Of a stretch of 7,838 nt of DNA, positions 1 to 5,930 are shown piece after piece. The stretch comes from DASXTS01 sp036505275 (lineage in GTDB: Bacteria > Actinomycetota > Actinomycetes > Mycobacteriales > Pseudonocardiaceae): positions 1-7,838 of the forward strand of contig DASXTS010000375.1 of assembly GCA_036505275.1 (NCBI GenBank), given 5' to 3'. Within the stretch, counting starts at the first letter, position 1. Each line of letters opens with the position of its first letter. The translations under genes were made by a program, and so were the position numbers. The notes below the pieces were generated by a model. The model saw only the letters and a list, made by a program, of their open reading frames with translations, was not told where the DNA came from and did no database searches.

Positions 1-90
1 CCCGGAGGCGTCGGCAGCGAGCAGTTGCAGCAGGCTGCGGGTCATATCCGGATTGTGCGCCAGCACGGCATGGGCTCGGAAGTCATTCAT
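1..90 (-). CDS. N-terminus of a divergent gene, cut by the window edge
   Basis: An ATG at 90-88 on the minus strand opens a frame that stays open to the window edge, giving 30 codons. The peptide begins MNDFRAHAVLAHNPDMTRSL and continues with a leucine-rich helix (LLQLLAADASG). GGGAG lies directly before the ATG, which is too close for an ideal ribosome binding site, so the internal GTG at codon 9 or ATG at codon 16 could be the true start. The gene is divergent from the transporter operon, the usual place for its regulator. The leucine-rich N-terminus reminds me of some actinobacterial GAF/PucR-type regulators, but 30 residues do not identify a family. That it is coding is moderately supported; any function is a guess. 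Confidence 0.45.
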   Translation of the reverse strand, partial: MNDFRAHAVLAHNPDMTRSLLQLLAADASG

Positions 91-155
91 CTCCCGGCTT
101 GTATGGCGGCCACACACATGGTCCGAGCCACCACATCGCCCTAACCTCGGCACGC

Positions 156-917
156 ATGTCGGCCCGACCGATGATCCAGGCCCGCGGCCTGGTCAAGGAG
201 TTCCGCGGTTTCCGCGCGGTCAAGGACGTCGACCTCGACGTGGCCGACGGCAGCGTGCACGCGCTCGTCGGGCCGAACGGCGCCGGCAAGACCACGCTGT
301 TCAACCTGCTCACCGGCTTCCTGCGGCCGTCGGCCGGGCAGATCCTGCTGGACGGGCAGGACATCACTGGCAATCCGCCCGAGCGGATCGCCCGGCTCGG
401 CGTCGCCAGGTCCTTCCAGATCACCACGCTGTTCCCACGGATGACCGCCCGCGAGCACGTCGAGCTGGCGCTGGCCGGCGGCACCCGGCTCGGCTGGCGG
501 TTCTGGCGAACCGAGCGGCTACTCGACCGGTTCTCCGACCGGGCCCGCGAACTGCTCGCCGAGGTGGGGCTGGCCAAGCACGCCGAGGAACGGGCCGGCG
601 CGCTGTCGTACGGCTTCAAGCGCGCGCTGGAGCTCGCGGTGGCGCTGGCGCTCTCGCCGCGAGTGCTGCTGCTGGACGAGCCGACGGCCGGCATGGGCGT
701 GGAGGACGTCGAGCGGACGGTGGCCCTCATCGCCCGCGTTCGCAAAGGCCGCACGGTGGTACTGGTCGAGCACAACATGAGCGTGGTGGCCAGCCTCGCC
801 GACCGGGTCAGCGTGTTGCAGCTCGGCTCGATCCTGGTCGAGGGCCCATACAAGGAGGTCCGGAACGACCCGCGGGTCGTCACCGCATACCTGGGGGAGC
901 CAAGTGCTCAGCATTGA
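156..917 (+). CDS. livG: LivG-like ABC transporter ATP-binding protein (HAAT family)
   Basis: This is one of the two cytoplasmic ATPases of a branched-chain amino acid type importer; ATP hydrolysis drives uptake. From the ATG at 156 the protein has 253 residues, close to the usual LivG length. It shows Walker A GPNGAGKTT (39-47), the Q-loop glutamine 88 in RSFQITT, signature LSYGFK (150-155), Walker B LLLDEP (171-176) and switch histidine 206 in VEHN. The degenerate signature, with Tyr where most ABC proteins have Gly, is usual for LivG-type subunits. The start is uncertain. A TTG at 99 extends the frame, and an ATG at 171 begins at the conserved MIQARGL. No Shine-Dalgarno precedes 156 or 171; a possible TAACCT -10 box at 142-147 would put transcription start near 154, so the message may be leaderless. 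It overlaps the next gene by 14 bp. The family is sure; the substrate is not. Confidence 0.93.
   Translation: MSARPMIQARGLVKEFRGFRAVKDVDLDVADGSVHALVGPNGAGKTTLFNLLTGFLRPSAGQILLDGQDITGNPPERIARLGVARSFQITTLFPRMTAREHVELALAGGTRLGWRFWRTERLLDRFSDRARELLAEVGLAKHAEERAGALSYGFKRALELAVALALSPRVLLLDEPTAGMGVEDVERTVALIARVRKGRTVVLVEHNMSVVASLADRVSVLQLGSILVEGPYKEVRNDPRVVTAYLGEPSAQH
893..899 (+). promoter_or_regulatory. Ribosome binding site for the LivF-like ATPase
   Basis: GGGGGAG lies four bases before the GTG at 904, inside the 3' end of the preceding gene. It supports choosing this GTG as start and implies coupled translation of the two ATPases. Confidence 0.75.
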
Positions 918-1599
918 CCGCCTGTCCGCGTGGTACGGCGAGGCCCGCGTGCTGCGCGAGGTCTCCGTCGAGGTGCCCGCCGGCCAGCTCGTCACGCTGG
1001 TCGGACGCAATGGCGCGGGCAAGACCACGCTGCTGCGCTGCGTGATGGGCCTGCACCGGCAGCAGTCCGGCCGGATCGAGCTGGCTGGCACCGGGGCGCT
1101 CGACCGGCTGGTGCCGCACCGCAGGGCGCGCGCCGGCCTCGGCTACGTGCCGGACGACCGGGGCATATACGCCAGCCTGTCGGTCGAGGAGAACCTCACG
1201 CTGGCGCCGGAGGTCGGCCCCGAACCGTGGCCGTTGAAGAAGATCTACGAGACATTCCCCGTGCTCAGGGAGCGCCGCCGCTTCCCTGGGACCAAGCTCT
1301 CCGGCGGCGAGCAGCAGATGCTGGCCATCGCGCGGGTGCTGCGGATGGGCGCGCGGCTGCTGCTCTGCGACGAGCCGACCGAGGGCCTGTCCCCGCTGCT
1401 GGTGCGCCAGATCGGGTCGATCCTGCGCGAGGTCAAGGCGCACGGCGTCACCGTGCTGCTCATCGAGCAGAACCTGCACTTCGCCGCCACCGTCGCCGAC
1501 CGGCACTACCTGCTGGCCGAGGGCCGGGTGGTCGAGGAGCTGGACAACAGCGAAGTCAAGCAGCGGGAGCGAGAGCTGCTCGCGCACCTGGGCATATAG
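904..1599 (+). CDS. livF: LivF-like ABC transporter ATP-binding protein (HAAT family)
   Basis: This is the second cytoplasmic ATPase of the importer, expected to pair with the LivG-like subunit beneath the LivH/LivM permeases. Its 231 residues match the LivF length. Visible motifs are Walker A GRNGAGKTT (34-42), the YVPDDRGIY segment (81-89) where LivF proteins have a YVP-acidic Q-loop, signature LSGGEQQ (132-138) and Walker B LLLCDEP (152-158). Gln189 in LIEQN stands where most ABC ATPases have the switch histidine; LIEQN or LVEQN is normal for LivF, so this is not a defect. The GTG start is fixed by a strong ribosome binding site. It overlaps the upstream gene by 14 bp and lies 43 bp before the binding-protein gene. 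The protein ends in a charged helix before AHLGI. Confidence 0.94.
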   Translation: MLSIDRLSAWYGEARVLREVSVEVPAGQLVTLVGRNGAGKTTLLRCVMGLHRQQSGRIELAGTGALDRLVPHRRARAGLGYVPDDRGIYASLSVEENLTLAPEVGPEPWPLKKIYETFPVLRERRRFPGTKLSGGEQQMLAIARVLRMGARLLLCDEPTEGLSPLLVRQIGSILREVKAHGVTVLLIEQNLHFAATVADRHYLLAEGRVVEELDNSEVKQRERELLAHLGI

Positions 1600-1632
1600 A
1601 CCTGGGGCAGCCAACCGGCATCCGAACTAGTG

Positions 1633-1637
1633 AGGAG
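1633..1637 (+). promoter_or_regulatory. Ribosome binding site for the solute-binding lipoprotein
   Basis: AGGAG lies five bases before the ATG at 1643, the strongest and best-spaced site in the operon. This suits the need for more binding protein than membrane components. The 43-bp gap around it shows no clear promoter or terminator. Confidence 0.85.
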
Positions 1638-1642
1638 AAACG

Positions 1643-2902
1643 ATGCGACGCACGACCACCGTGGCGGTGGCGGCACTGTCCGCCGGTGCCCTGCTGCTCA
1701 CCGCGTGCGGCGGCCGGGGCGGGCCGTCCGGCGGGGGTGGCGCCAAGATCAGTGGCGACAAGATCGTCCTGGCGGTGCTGAACGACCAGTCGGGCGTCTA
1801 TGCCGACCTGTCCGGGAAGAACTCCGTCGAGGCCGTGAAGATGGCCGTCGACGACTTCAAGAACAAGCACGGCGACAAGGCCGCCACCCGCAACATCGAG
1901 GTGGTCACCGCCGACCACCAGAACAAGCCCGACATCGCCAACACCAAGGCGCAGGAGCTCTACGACCGCCAGCAGGCCGACGTGATCCTCGACGTGCCGA
2001 CCTCGTCGGCCGCGCTCGCGGTGGCGAACGTGGCCAAGTCGAAGAAGAAGATCTACATGAACGTCACGGCCGCCACCACCGAGCTGACCGGCAAGCAGTG
2101 CAACAAGTACACGTTCCACTACGCGTACGACACATACATGCTGGCCAACGGCACCGGCACCACGGTGACCTCCGAGGGCGGCAAGAACTGGTACATCGTC
2201 TACCCGGACTACGCGTTCGGGCAGGACATGGAGCGCAGCTTCACCGCGGCGATCCAGAAGGCCGGTGGCACGGTGATCGGCAAGGATCCCACGCCGTTCC
2301 CCAACGACAACTTCTCCACCTTCCTGCTCAAGGCGCCGACCCTGTCCCCCAAGCCGAACGTGCTCGGCACCATGCAGGCCGGCGGTGACCTGATCAACCT
2401 GGTGAAGCAGTACAACGAGTTCAAGCTGCGCGACCAGGGCATCAAGCTGTCCGTCGGGCTGATGTTCATCACCGACATCCACTCGCTCGGCCCGGACGCG
2501 TTCGCCGGTACCCGGTTCACCGACGCCTGGTACTGGAACTTCGATGACCAGAACCGCGCGTTCGCGGAGAAGTTCAAGCAGCGCACCGGAAAGGTGCCGA
2601 CGTTCGCGCACGCGGCCAACTACTCGGCGGCCATGCAGTACCTGGAGGCCATCCAGCGGGCCGGCAGCGACGCCGCGGACGACGTGGTCAAGCAGCTCGA
2701 GGGCTACACGTTCAACGACTTCTTCGCCCGCAACGGCAAGATCCGCGCCGAGGACCACCGCATGGTGCACGACGCGTACCTCGCCGAGGTCAAGCCGTCC
2801 AGCGAGGTCAAGGGCGAGTGGGACTACGAGAAGATCATCCGTACCATTCCGGCCGACCAGGCGTTCCGGCCGGCGGACCAGAGCGGCTGCACGTTCTCGT
2901 GA
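1643..2902 (+). CDS. HAAT-family ABC transporter solute-binding lipoprotein
   Basis: This extracellular, lipid-anchored receptor captures the substrate and delivers it to the permeases. The 419-residue precursor starts with MRR, a hydrophobic segment and a lipobox ending LTAC; Cys22 is the predicted lipidated residue, followed by a Gly-rich linker (23-34). The rest is a Leu/Ile/Val-binding-like fold (Peripla_BP_6 type): lobe 1 opens with KIVLAVLNDQSGVYADLSG (40-58), hinge-crossing segments include the NWYIVYPDYAFGQD region (182-195), and the C-terminal part contains NGKIRAEDHRMVHDAYL (364-380). Besides Cys22 there are only two cysteines, Cys153 and Cys416, the latter four residues from the end. 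This layout occurs in a branch of the family whose members are not classical leucine/valine binders, so the substrate is better judged from the 3-hydroxybutyrate-dehydrogenase-like enzyme in the same operon. The stop overlaps the next start as GTGA. Confidence 0.93.
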   Translation: MRRTTTVAVAALSAGALLLTACGGRGGPSGGGGAKISGDKIVLAVLNDQSGVYADLSGKNSVEAVKMAVDDFKNKHGDKAATRNIEVVTADHQNKPDIANTKAQELYDRQQADVILDVPTSSAALAVANVAKSKKKIYMNVTAATTELTGKQCNKYTFHYAYDTYMLANGTGTTVTSEGGKNWYIVYPDYAFGQDMERSFTAAIQKAGGTVIGKDPTPFPNDNFSTFLLKAPTLSPKPNVLGTMQAGGDLINLVKQYNEFKLRDQGIKLSVGLMFITDIHSLGPDAFAGTRFTDAWYWNFDDQNRAFAEKFKQRTGKVPTFAHAANYSAAMQYLEAIQRAGSDAADDVVKQLEGYTFNDFFARNGKIRAEDHRMVHDAYLAEVKPSSEVKGEWDYEKIIRTIPADQAFRPADQSGCTFS

Positions 2903-3771
2903 CCAGCTTCCTGCAACAGTGCTTCAACGGCCTGGTCAGCGGCGCGTTCTACGCGCTGCTGGCCCTCGGCCTGGCAGTGATCTTCGGCATGCTGGGTGTG
3001 GTCAACTTTGCGCACGGCGCGTGCTACATGCTCGGCGCGTTCGGGGCGTACATCCTGCTGGTGGAGGCCGGTGTCGGGTTCTGGCTGGCGCTGTTGATCG
3101 TGCCGGTGCTGCTCGCGGTGTTCGGCATGGTGCTGGAGCGGCTGTTCATCCACCGGCTGCGGGGCCTGGACCCGCTGTACAACTTCCTGCTGACGTTCGG
3201 CCTGACACTGGTGCTGCAGGACCTCGTCAAACGGGAGTACGGCGTCCAGTCGCAGCCGTACCCGCAGCCGGGCGGGCTGACCGGCTCGGTGAACCTCGGC
3301 CTCTTCGGTTACCCGGCCTACCAGGTGTTCGTGCTGGTCAGTTCGCTGCTGGTGTGCGCGCTGGTGTGGTTCGTGCTGACCCGCACCCGGGTGGGGGTGA
3401 TCGTTCGGGCGGCCACCGAGCGACCCGAGCTCACCGGCGCGCTCGGCATCAACGTCGGCAGGTGGGTGACGCCGGTGTTCGGCTTCGGCATCGCGCTGGC
3501 CGGGCTGGCCGGCGTGCTGGCCGCGCCCATGCGCGCGGTGAACCCGCTGATGGGCGCGGACCTGGTGATCGCCGTGTTCGCCGTGGTGGTGATCGGCGGC
3601 CTCGGCTCGATCTTCGGCTCGGTGGTCGCCGGGTTCGGCGTCGGTCTGCTGCAGGCGCTGGCCAACCTGTACACGCCGACGCTGGCCCAGACCCTGGTGT
3701 TCCTGCTGATGGCCGTCGTGCTGCTGTGGCGGCCGGCCGGGCTGTTCGGGCGTGAGGAGGCGCCGGCGTGA
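2899..3771 (+). CDS. livH: LivH-like ABC transporter permease (HAAT family)
   Basis: This is one of two integral-membrane subunits forming the translocation path. From the GTG at 2899 it has 290 residues, near the LivH norm of about 300, and is almost wholly hydrophobic with roughly eight membrane segments. Family marks are the N-terminal GLVSGAFYALLALGLAVIFG (11-30), VNFAHGACYMLGAF (35-48), and the cytoplasmic ATPase-contact loop RAATERPELTGALGINVGR (170-188), followed by the GLAGVLAAP and VIGGLGSIFGSVVAG segments. The start was chosen because GTG at 2899 overlaps the binding-protein stop by 4 bp and begins exactly at the family N-terminus; a longer GTG start at 2818 would add 27 residues that only read through the upstream gene. 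No strong ribosome binding site is visible, so translation probably depends on coupling. The stop overlaps the LivM-like start by 4 bp. Confidence 0.94.
   Translation: MTSFLQQCFNGLVSGAFYALLALGLAVIFGMLGVVNFAHGACYMLGAFGAYILLVEAGVGFWLALLIVPVLLAVFGMVLERLFIHRLRGLDPLYNFLLTFGLTLVLQDLVKREYGVQSQPYPQPGGLTGSVNLGLFGYPAYQVFVLVSSLLVCALVWFVLTRTRVGVIVRAATERPELTGALGINVGRWVTPVFGFGIALAGLAGVLAAPMRAVNPLMGADLVIAVFAVVVIGGLGSIFGSVVAGFGVGLLQALANLYTPTLAQTLVFLLMAVVLLWRPAGLFGREEAPA
3755..3760 (+). promoter_or_regulatory. Ribosome binding site for the LivM-like permease
   Basis: AGGAGG lies seven bases before the GTG at 3768, inside the end of the LivH-like gene. It supports this GTG as the start. Confidence 0.8.
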
Positions 3772-4772
3772 GACAGTGGTTGCGGCTGGTGCCGGTGGCG
3801 GTCGGGCTGCTGATCGCGCTGGTGCTGCCGTGGGTGATGTACCCGCCGGTGGCAATGGACATCGCGGCCTGGGCACTCTTCGCGGTGTCGGTGGACCTGC
3901 TGCTCGGTTACGCCGGTCTGCTGTCGTTCGGGCACGCGGCGTTCTGGGGTTGCGCCGCGTACGCCTCGGGCCTGGTGGCCATCCACACCGGATTGCCGTT
4001 CGTGGTCGCCGTGCTGGCCGGCGCGGTGGCGGCCGCCGTGCTGTCGGTGCCGATCGGCTACCTGTCGGTGCGCCGCACCGGCATCTACTTCGCCATGGTC
4101 ACGCTGGCGTTCGCGCAGCTGGTGTACTTCGTGGCCAACCAGTGGCGCGTTCTCACCGGCGGCGAGAACGGGCTGCAGGCGGTGCCGCGGGAGTTCTTCG
4201 GGGTGGACCTTTCCGACCCGTTCTTCTTCTACTACGCCGGCCTGCCGATCGTGCTGCTCGGCCTGTGGGCGGCCTGGCGGGTGGTGCACTCGCCGTTCGG
4301 TCGGGTGCTGGTGGCGATCCGGGACAACCCGGCGCGGGCCCGCGCCCTCGGCTACCCGGTCGACCGGTACAAGCTGCTCGCGTTCGTGCTGTCGGCCACC
4401 CTCGCCGGCCTGGCCGGCGGGCTGTTCGCGGCCAGCCACGGCTTCGTCTCCCTGCAGGAGGTGTACTGGCCGACCTCGGGCAAGGTGGTGATGATGGTCG
4501 TGCTCGGCGGCATCGGCACGCTGTGGGGTCCGATCCTGGGCGCCGCGCTGGTCGTACAGCTCGAGGACTTCCTCGCGACCTCGGGCTTCGAGGGCATCGG
4601 CATCGTCACCGGCTCGGTGTTCATCGTCGTCGTCATGCTGTTCCGCCGCGGGCTGTGGGGCACCACCAGCCACCTACTGGCGCTGTGGCGCGAGCGACGG
4701 CGGCCGCGGCCGCCCGGTGTCGACGTGGACGCCGGCGAGCCGGCGCTGACTCACGAGCTGGAGAAGGCATGA
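3768..4772 (+). CDS. livM: LivM-like ABC transporter permease (HAAT family)
   Basis: This is the second permease subunit, partner of the LivH-like protein in the membrane. It has 334 residues with about eight to ten hydrophobic segments. LivM-type marks are DLLLGYAGLLSFGHAAFWG (43-61), RRTGIYFAMVTLAFAQ (102-117), the GGENGL motif (131-136), the cytoplasmic coupling loop LVAIRDNPARARALGYPVDR (181-200), and GKVVMMVVLGGIGTLWGPILG (238-258). The last 35 residues are a hydrophilic tail rich in Arg, Pro, Asp and Glu that lies outside the membrane. The GTG start overlaps the LivH-like stop (GTGA) and has AGGAGG before it. The stop overlaps the next start as ATGA, so the dehydrogenase is translated from the same message. 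Nothing suggests damage. Confidence 0.94.
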   Translation: MRQWLRLVPVAVGLLIALVLPWVMYPPVAMDIAAWALFAVSVDLLLGYAGLLSFGHAAFWGCAAYASGLVAIHTGLPFVVAVLAGAVAAAVLSVPIGYLSVRRTGIYFAMVTLAFAQLVYFVANQWRVLTGGENGLQAVPREFFGVDLSDPFFFYYAGLPIVLLGLWAAWRVVHSPFGRVLVAIRDNPARARALGYPVDRYKLLAFVLSATLAGLAGGLFAASHGFVSLQEVYWPTSGKVVMMVVLGGIGTLWGPILGAALVVQLEDFLATSGFEGIGIVTGSVFIVVVMLFRRGLWGTTSHLLALWRERRRPRPPGVDVDAGEPALTHELEKA

Positions 4773-5518
4773 GTAGCGGGCTGGACCGGCGGACCGCGCT
4801 GGTCACCGGCGGCGGCAGCGGCATCGGCCGGGCCTGCGCCCGCCGGCTGGCCAAGGCCGGCGCGCACGTCATCGTCGCCGATCTCGACGGCGCCGCGGCG
4901 GAACGGGTCGCCGCCGACATCGGTGGCACGCCGCTCACCGTCGACCTGTCCGACCTCGCCGCGGTCGACGCTCTGGAGGTGCGCGCCGACGTCATCGTCA
5001 ACAACGCCGGCCGGCAGCATGTCGCGCCAGTCGAGCAGTTCCCGCCCGAGGTGTTCTCCCAGCTCATGCGCCTCATGGTGGAAGCCCCGTTCCGCCTGGT
5101 CCGCGCGTCGCTGCCGACGATGTACGAACGTGGCTGGGGTCGCGTGGTGAACATCTCGTCGGTGCACGGCCTGCGGGCCTCGCCGTACAAGTCCGCGTAC
5201 GTCACCGCCAAGCACGCCCTGGAGGGTCTGTCCAAGGTGATCGCCCTGGAGGGCGCCCCGCACGGCGTCACCTCCAACTGCGTCAACCCCGGCTACGTCC
5301 GCACCCCGCTGGTCGAGAGCCAGATCGCCGCCCAGGCCGCCACCCACGGCATCCCGGAATCCGACGTCGTCAGCCAGGTGCTCCTCGCCCGCAGCGCCAT
5401 CAAGCGCCTGATCGAACCCGACGACGTCGCCGAGCTGGTCGCCTACCTGTGCTCCGAACCCGCCTCGTTCGTCACCGGCGCCTCCATCGTCATGGACGGC
5501 GGCTGGACCGCGAACTGA
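4769..5518 (+). CDS. 3-hydroxybutyrate dehydrogenase-like short-chain dehydrogenase
   Basis: This NAD-dependent cytoplasmic enzyme probably oxidises (R)-3-hydroxybutyrate to acetoacetate. The 249-residue protein is a classical SDR: TGGGSGIG (13-20), Asp38 after the second strand (favours NAD over NADP), NNAG (78-81), catalytic Ser131, Tyr144 and Lys148. From memory of the Pseudomonas fragi enzyme, the substrate carboxylate is held by Gln94, His144, Lys152 and Gln196. With a constant offset of 11 these align to Gln83, His133, Lys141 and Gln185, all present. Trp257 aligns to Trp246; Trp187 aligns to Tyr176, the one substitution. The full set separates it from generic SDRs. The ATG overlaps the LivM-like stop by 4 bp and GGAG lies five bases before it. 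A longer open frame upstream is only read-through of livM. The gene ends the operon and points to the importer's substrate. A relative acting on a similar hydroxy acid remains possible. Confidence 0.88.
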   Translation: MSSGLDRRTALVTGGGSGIGRACARRLAKAGAHVIVADLDGAAAERVAADIGGTPLTVDLSDLAAVDALEVRADVIVNNAGRQHVAPVEQFPPEVFSQLMRLMVEAPFRLVRASLPTMYERGWGRVVNISSVHGLRASPYKSAYVTAKHALEGLSKVIALEGAPHGVTSNCVNPGYVRTPLVESQIAAQAATHGIPESDVVSQVLLARSAIKRLIEPDDVAELVAYLCSEPASFVTGASIVMDGGWTAN

Positions 5519-5543
5519 GTCGGGTCCGGCGTTGGCGGTTAGG

Positions 5544-5597
5544 GCTGGGTCTGGGTCTGGGGTTGGCGCTGGGTCTGGGTCTGGGGCTGGGGCTGGG
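5544..5597 (+). repeat. G-rich hexamer array (KCTGGG), nine units, G-quadruplex-prone
   Basis: Nine consecutive hexamers of GCTGGG or TCTGGG, one of them degenerate (GTTGGC at 5562-5567), form two higher-order units of 24 bp plus one extra hexamer. G-tracts of three or four recur every six bases on the plus strand (for example 5542-5544, 5547-5549, 5553-5555, 5559-5562), which meets the usual four-tract, short-loop quadruplex pattern twice over. It begins 25 bp after the dehydrogenase stop, so it would lie in the 3' end of the operon message. Function is unknown. Confidence 0.85.
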
Positions 5598-5614
5598 GCG
5601 CCGCGGGATTGTGC

Positions 5615-5708
5615 GGGGCCGCTCCTCACCGTTCAAGGGCGCCTGCGGCGTCGCCTTTCGGCGATTGCCCTGTCGGGCAACCCTTGACCGGTGAGCCTCG
5701 GCGGCCCC
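5615..5708. repeat. Cloverleaf-forming inverted-repeat element
   Basis: A long interrupted stem pairs GGGGCCGC (5615-5622) with 5701-5708, CTCACCG (5625-5631) with 5689-5695, and TCAAGGG (5633-5639) with 5681-5687. The breaks are a TC/CCTCG internal loop and one T-C mismatch. The enclosed 41 bases divide completely into three adjacent hairpins: CGCC-TGC-GGCG (5640-5650), TCGCC-TTTC-GGCGA (5651-5664) and TTGCCC-TGTC-GGGCAA (5665-5680). No base is unpaired at the four-way junction. It lies 96 bp after the operon's last stop. It may act in the RNA as a 3' stabiliser or terminator, or in DNA as a REP-like element. No T-tract follows, so it is not a canonical intrinsic terminator. The structure is read directly; its role is unknown. 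Confidence 0.8.
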
Positions 5709-5714
5709 TGGCTT

Positions 5715-5758
5715 GGCCGGTCCTTGTGGGCAGGCCAGACGGCCTGCCCCCACCGGCC
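5715..5758. repeat. Long two-part hairpin
   Basis: An outer stem GGCCGGT (5715-5721) pairs with ACCGGCC (5752-5758). An inner perfect 9-bp stem GGGCAGGCC (5728-5736) pairs with 5741-5749 around an AGAC loop. They are separated by a six-base by two-base internal loop. The element follows the cloverleaf after six bases and may belong to the same unit. No T-tract follows on either strand. Confidence 0.75.
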
Positions 5759-5766
5759 CCGCGGCG

Positions 5767-5779
5767 CTGCCACTGGCAG
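5767..5779. repeat. Short perfect palindrome
   Basis: CTGCCA-C-TGGCAG is a 6-bp inverted repeat with a one-base centre. Such a tight centre suits a dimeric protein site better than an RNA hairpin. It could be chance in this GC-rich stretch. Confidence 0.4.
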
Positions 5780-5827
5780 TCCACATGGCTTGTGCTATCG
5801 GTGCTGTCGAGGCCACGTCGTGTTTCC

Positions 5828-5856
5828 CTGGGTCTGGGTCAGGTCTGGGTCTGGGT
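5828..5856 (+). repeat. Second G-rich hexamer block (CTGGGT)
   Basis: Four CTGGGT hexamers (5828-5839 and 5845-5856) surround a degenerate 5-bp unit CAGGT (5840-5844). It is the same repeat as the array at 5544-5597, on the same strand. Four GGG tracts are present, with one long loop of eight bases, so quadruplex potential is weaker. Confidence 0.75.
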
Positions 5857-5893
5857 GGATACGGCGCGTGTCCTGTTGCTCGGCGGCGGCATC

Positions 5894-5924
5894 GGTCCAT
5901 GGGGTCCATGGGGGGTCCATGGGG
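5894..5924. repeat. Triple GGTCCATGGGG repeat with CCATGG cores
   Basis: Three copies of GGTCCATGGG start at 5894, 5903 and 5914, the first two overlapping by one base. Each contains the palindrome CCATGG. Spacing of 9 and 11 bp would place the cores on roughly the same DNA face. This could be a binding array or simple slippage; nothing here decides. Confidence 0.65.
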
Positions 5925-5930
5925 TCGGGT

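Noticed and set aside
83..883. Minus-strand open frame of 266 codons opposite livG
   Set aside because: The composition is Ser/Arg-rich antisense shadow; livG on the plus strand has all ABC ATPase motifs.
904..1599. Missing switch histidine in the LivF-like ATPase as a possible defect
   Set aside because: Gln in the LIEQN position is normal for LivF-type subunits.
3752..5518. A long open frame running through the livM region into the dehydrogenase, suggesting a 588-residue fusion protein
   Set aside because: The first part is an Arg/Gly-rich shadow of livM in another frame. The SDR fold starts just after the ATG at 4769, which has its own ribosome binding site and 4-bp overlap.
5633..5687. 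Cloverleaf considered as a tRNA
   Set aside because: The arms are too short and too tightly packed, there is no T-loop TTC motif, no seven-base anticodon loop and no acceptor tail. It is not a tRNA.
5544..5856. Repeats considered as a CRISPR array
   Set aside because: Units are 6-bp tandem repeats or isolated inverted repeats; there are no regular 25-40 bp repeats separated by unique spacers and no cas genes.
5490..5909. Minus-strand open frame of 139 codons in the intergenic region
   Set aside because: Its translation is low-complexity Pro/Arg/Asp from the hexamer repeats, it overlaps the SDR end, and no ribosome binding site or family motif is visible.
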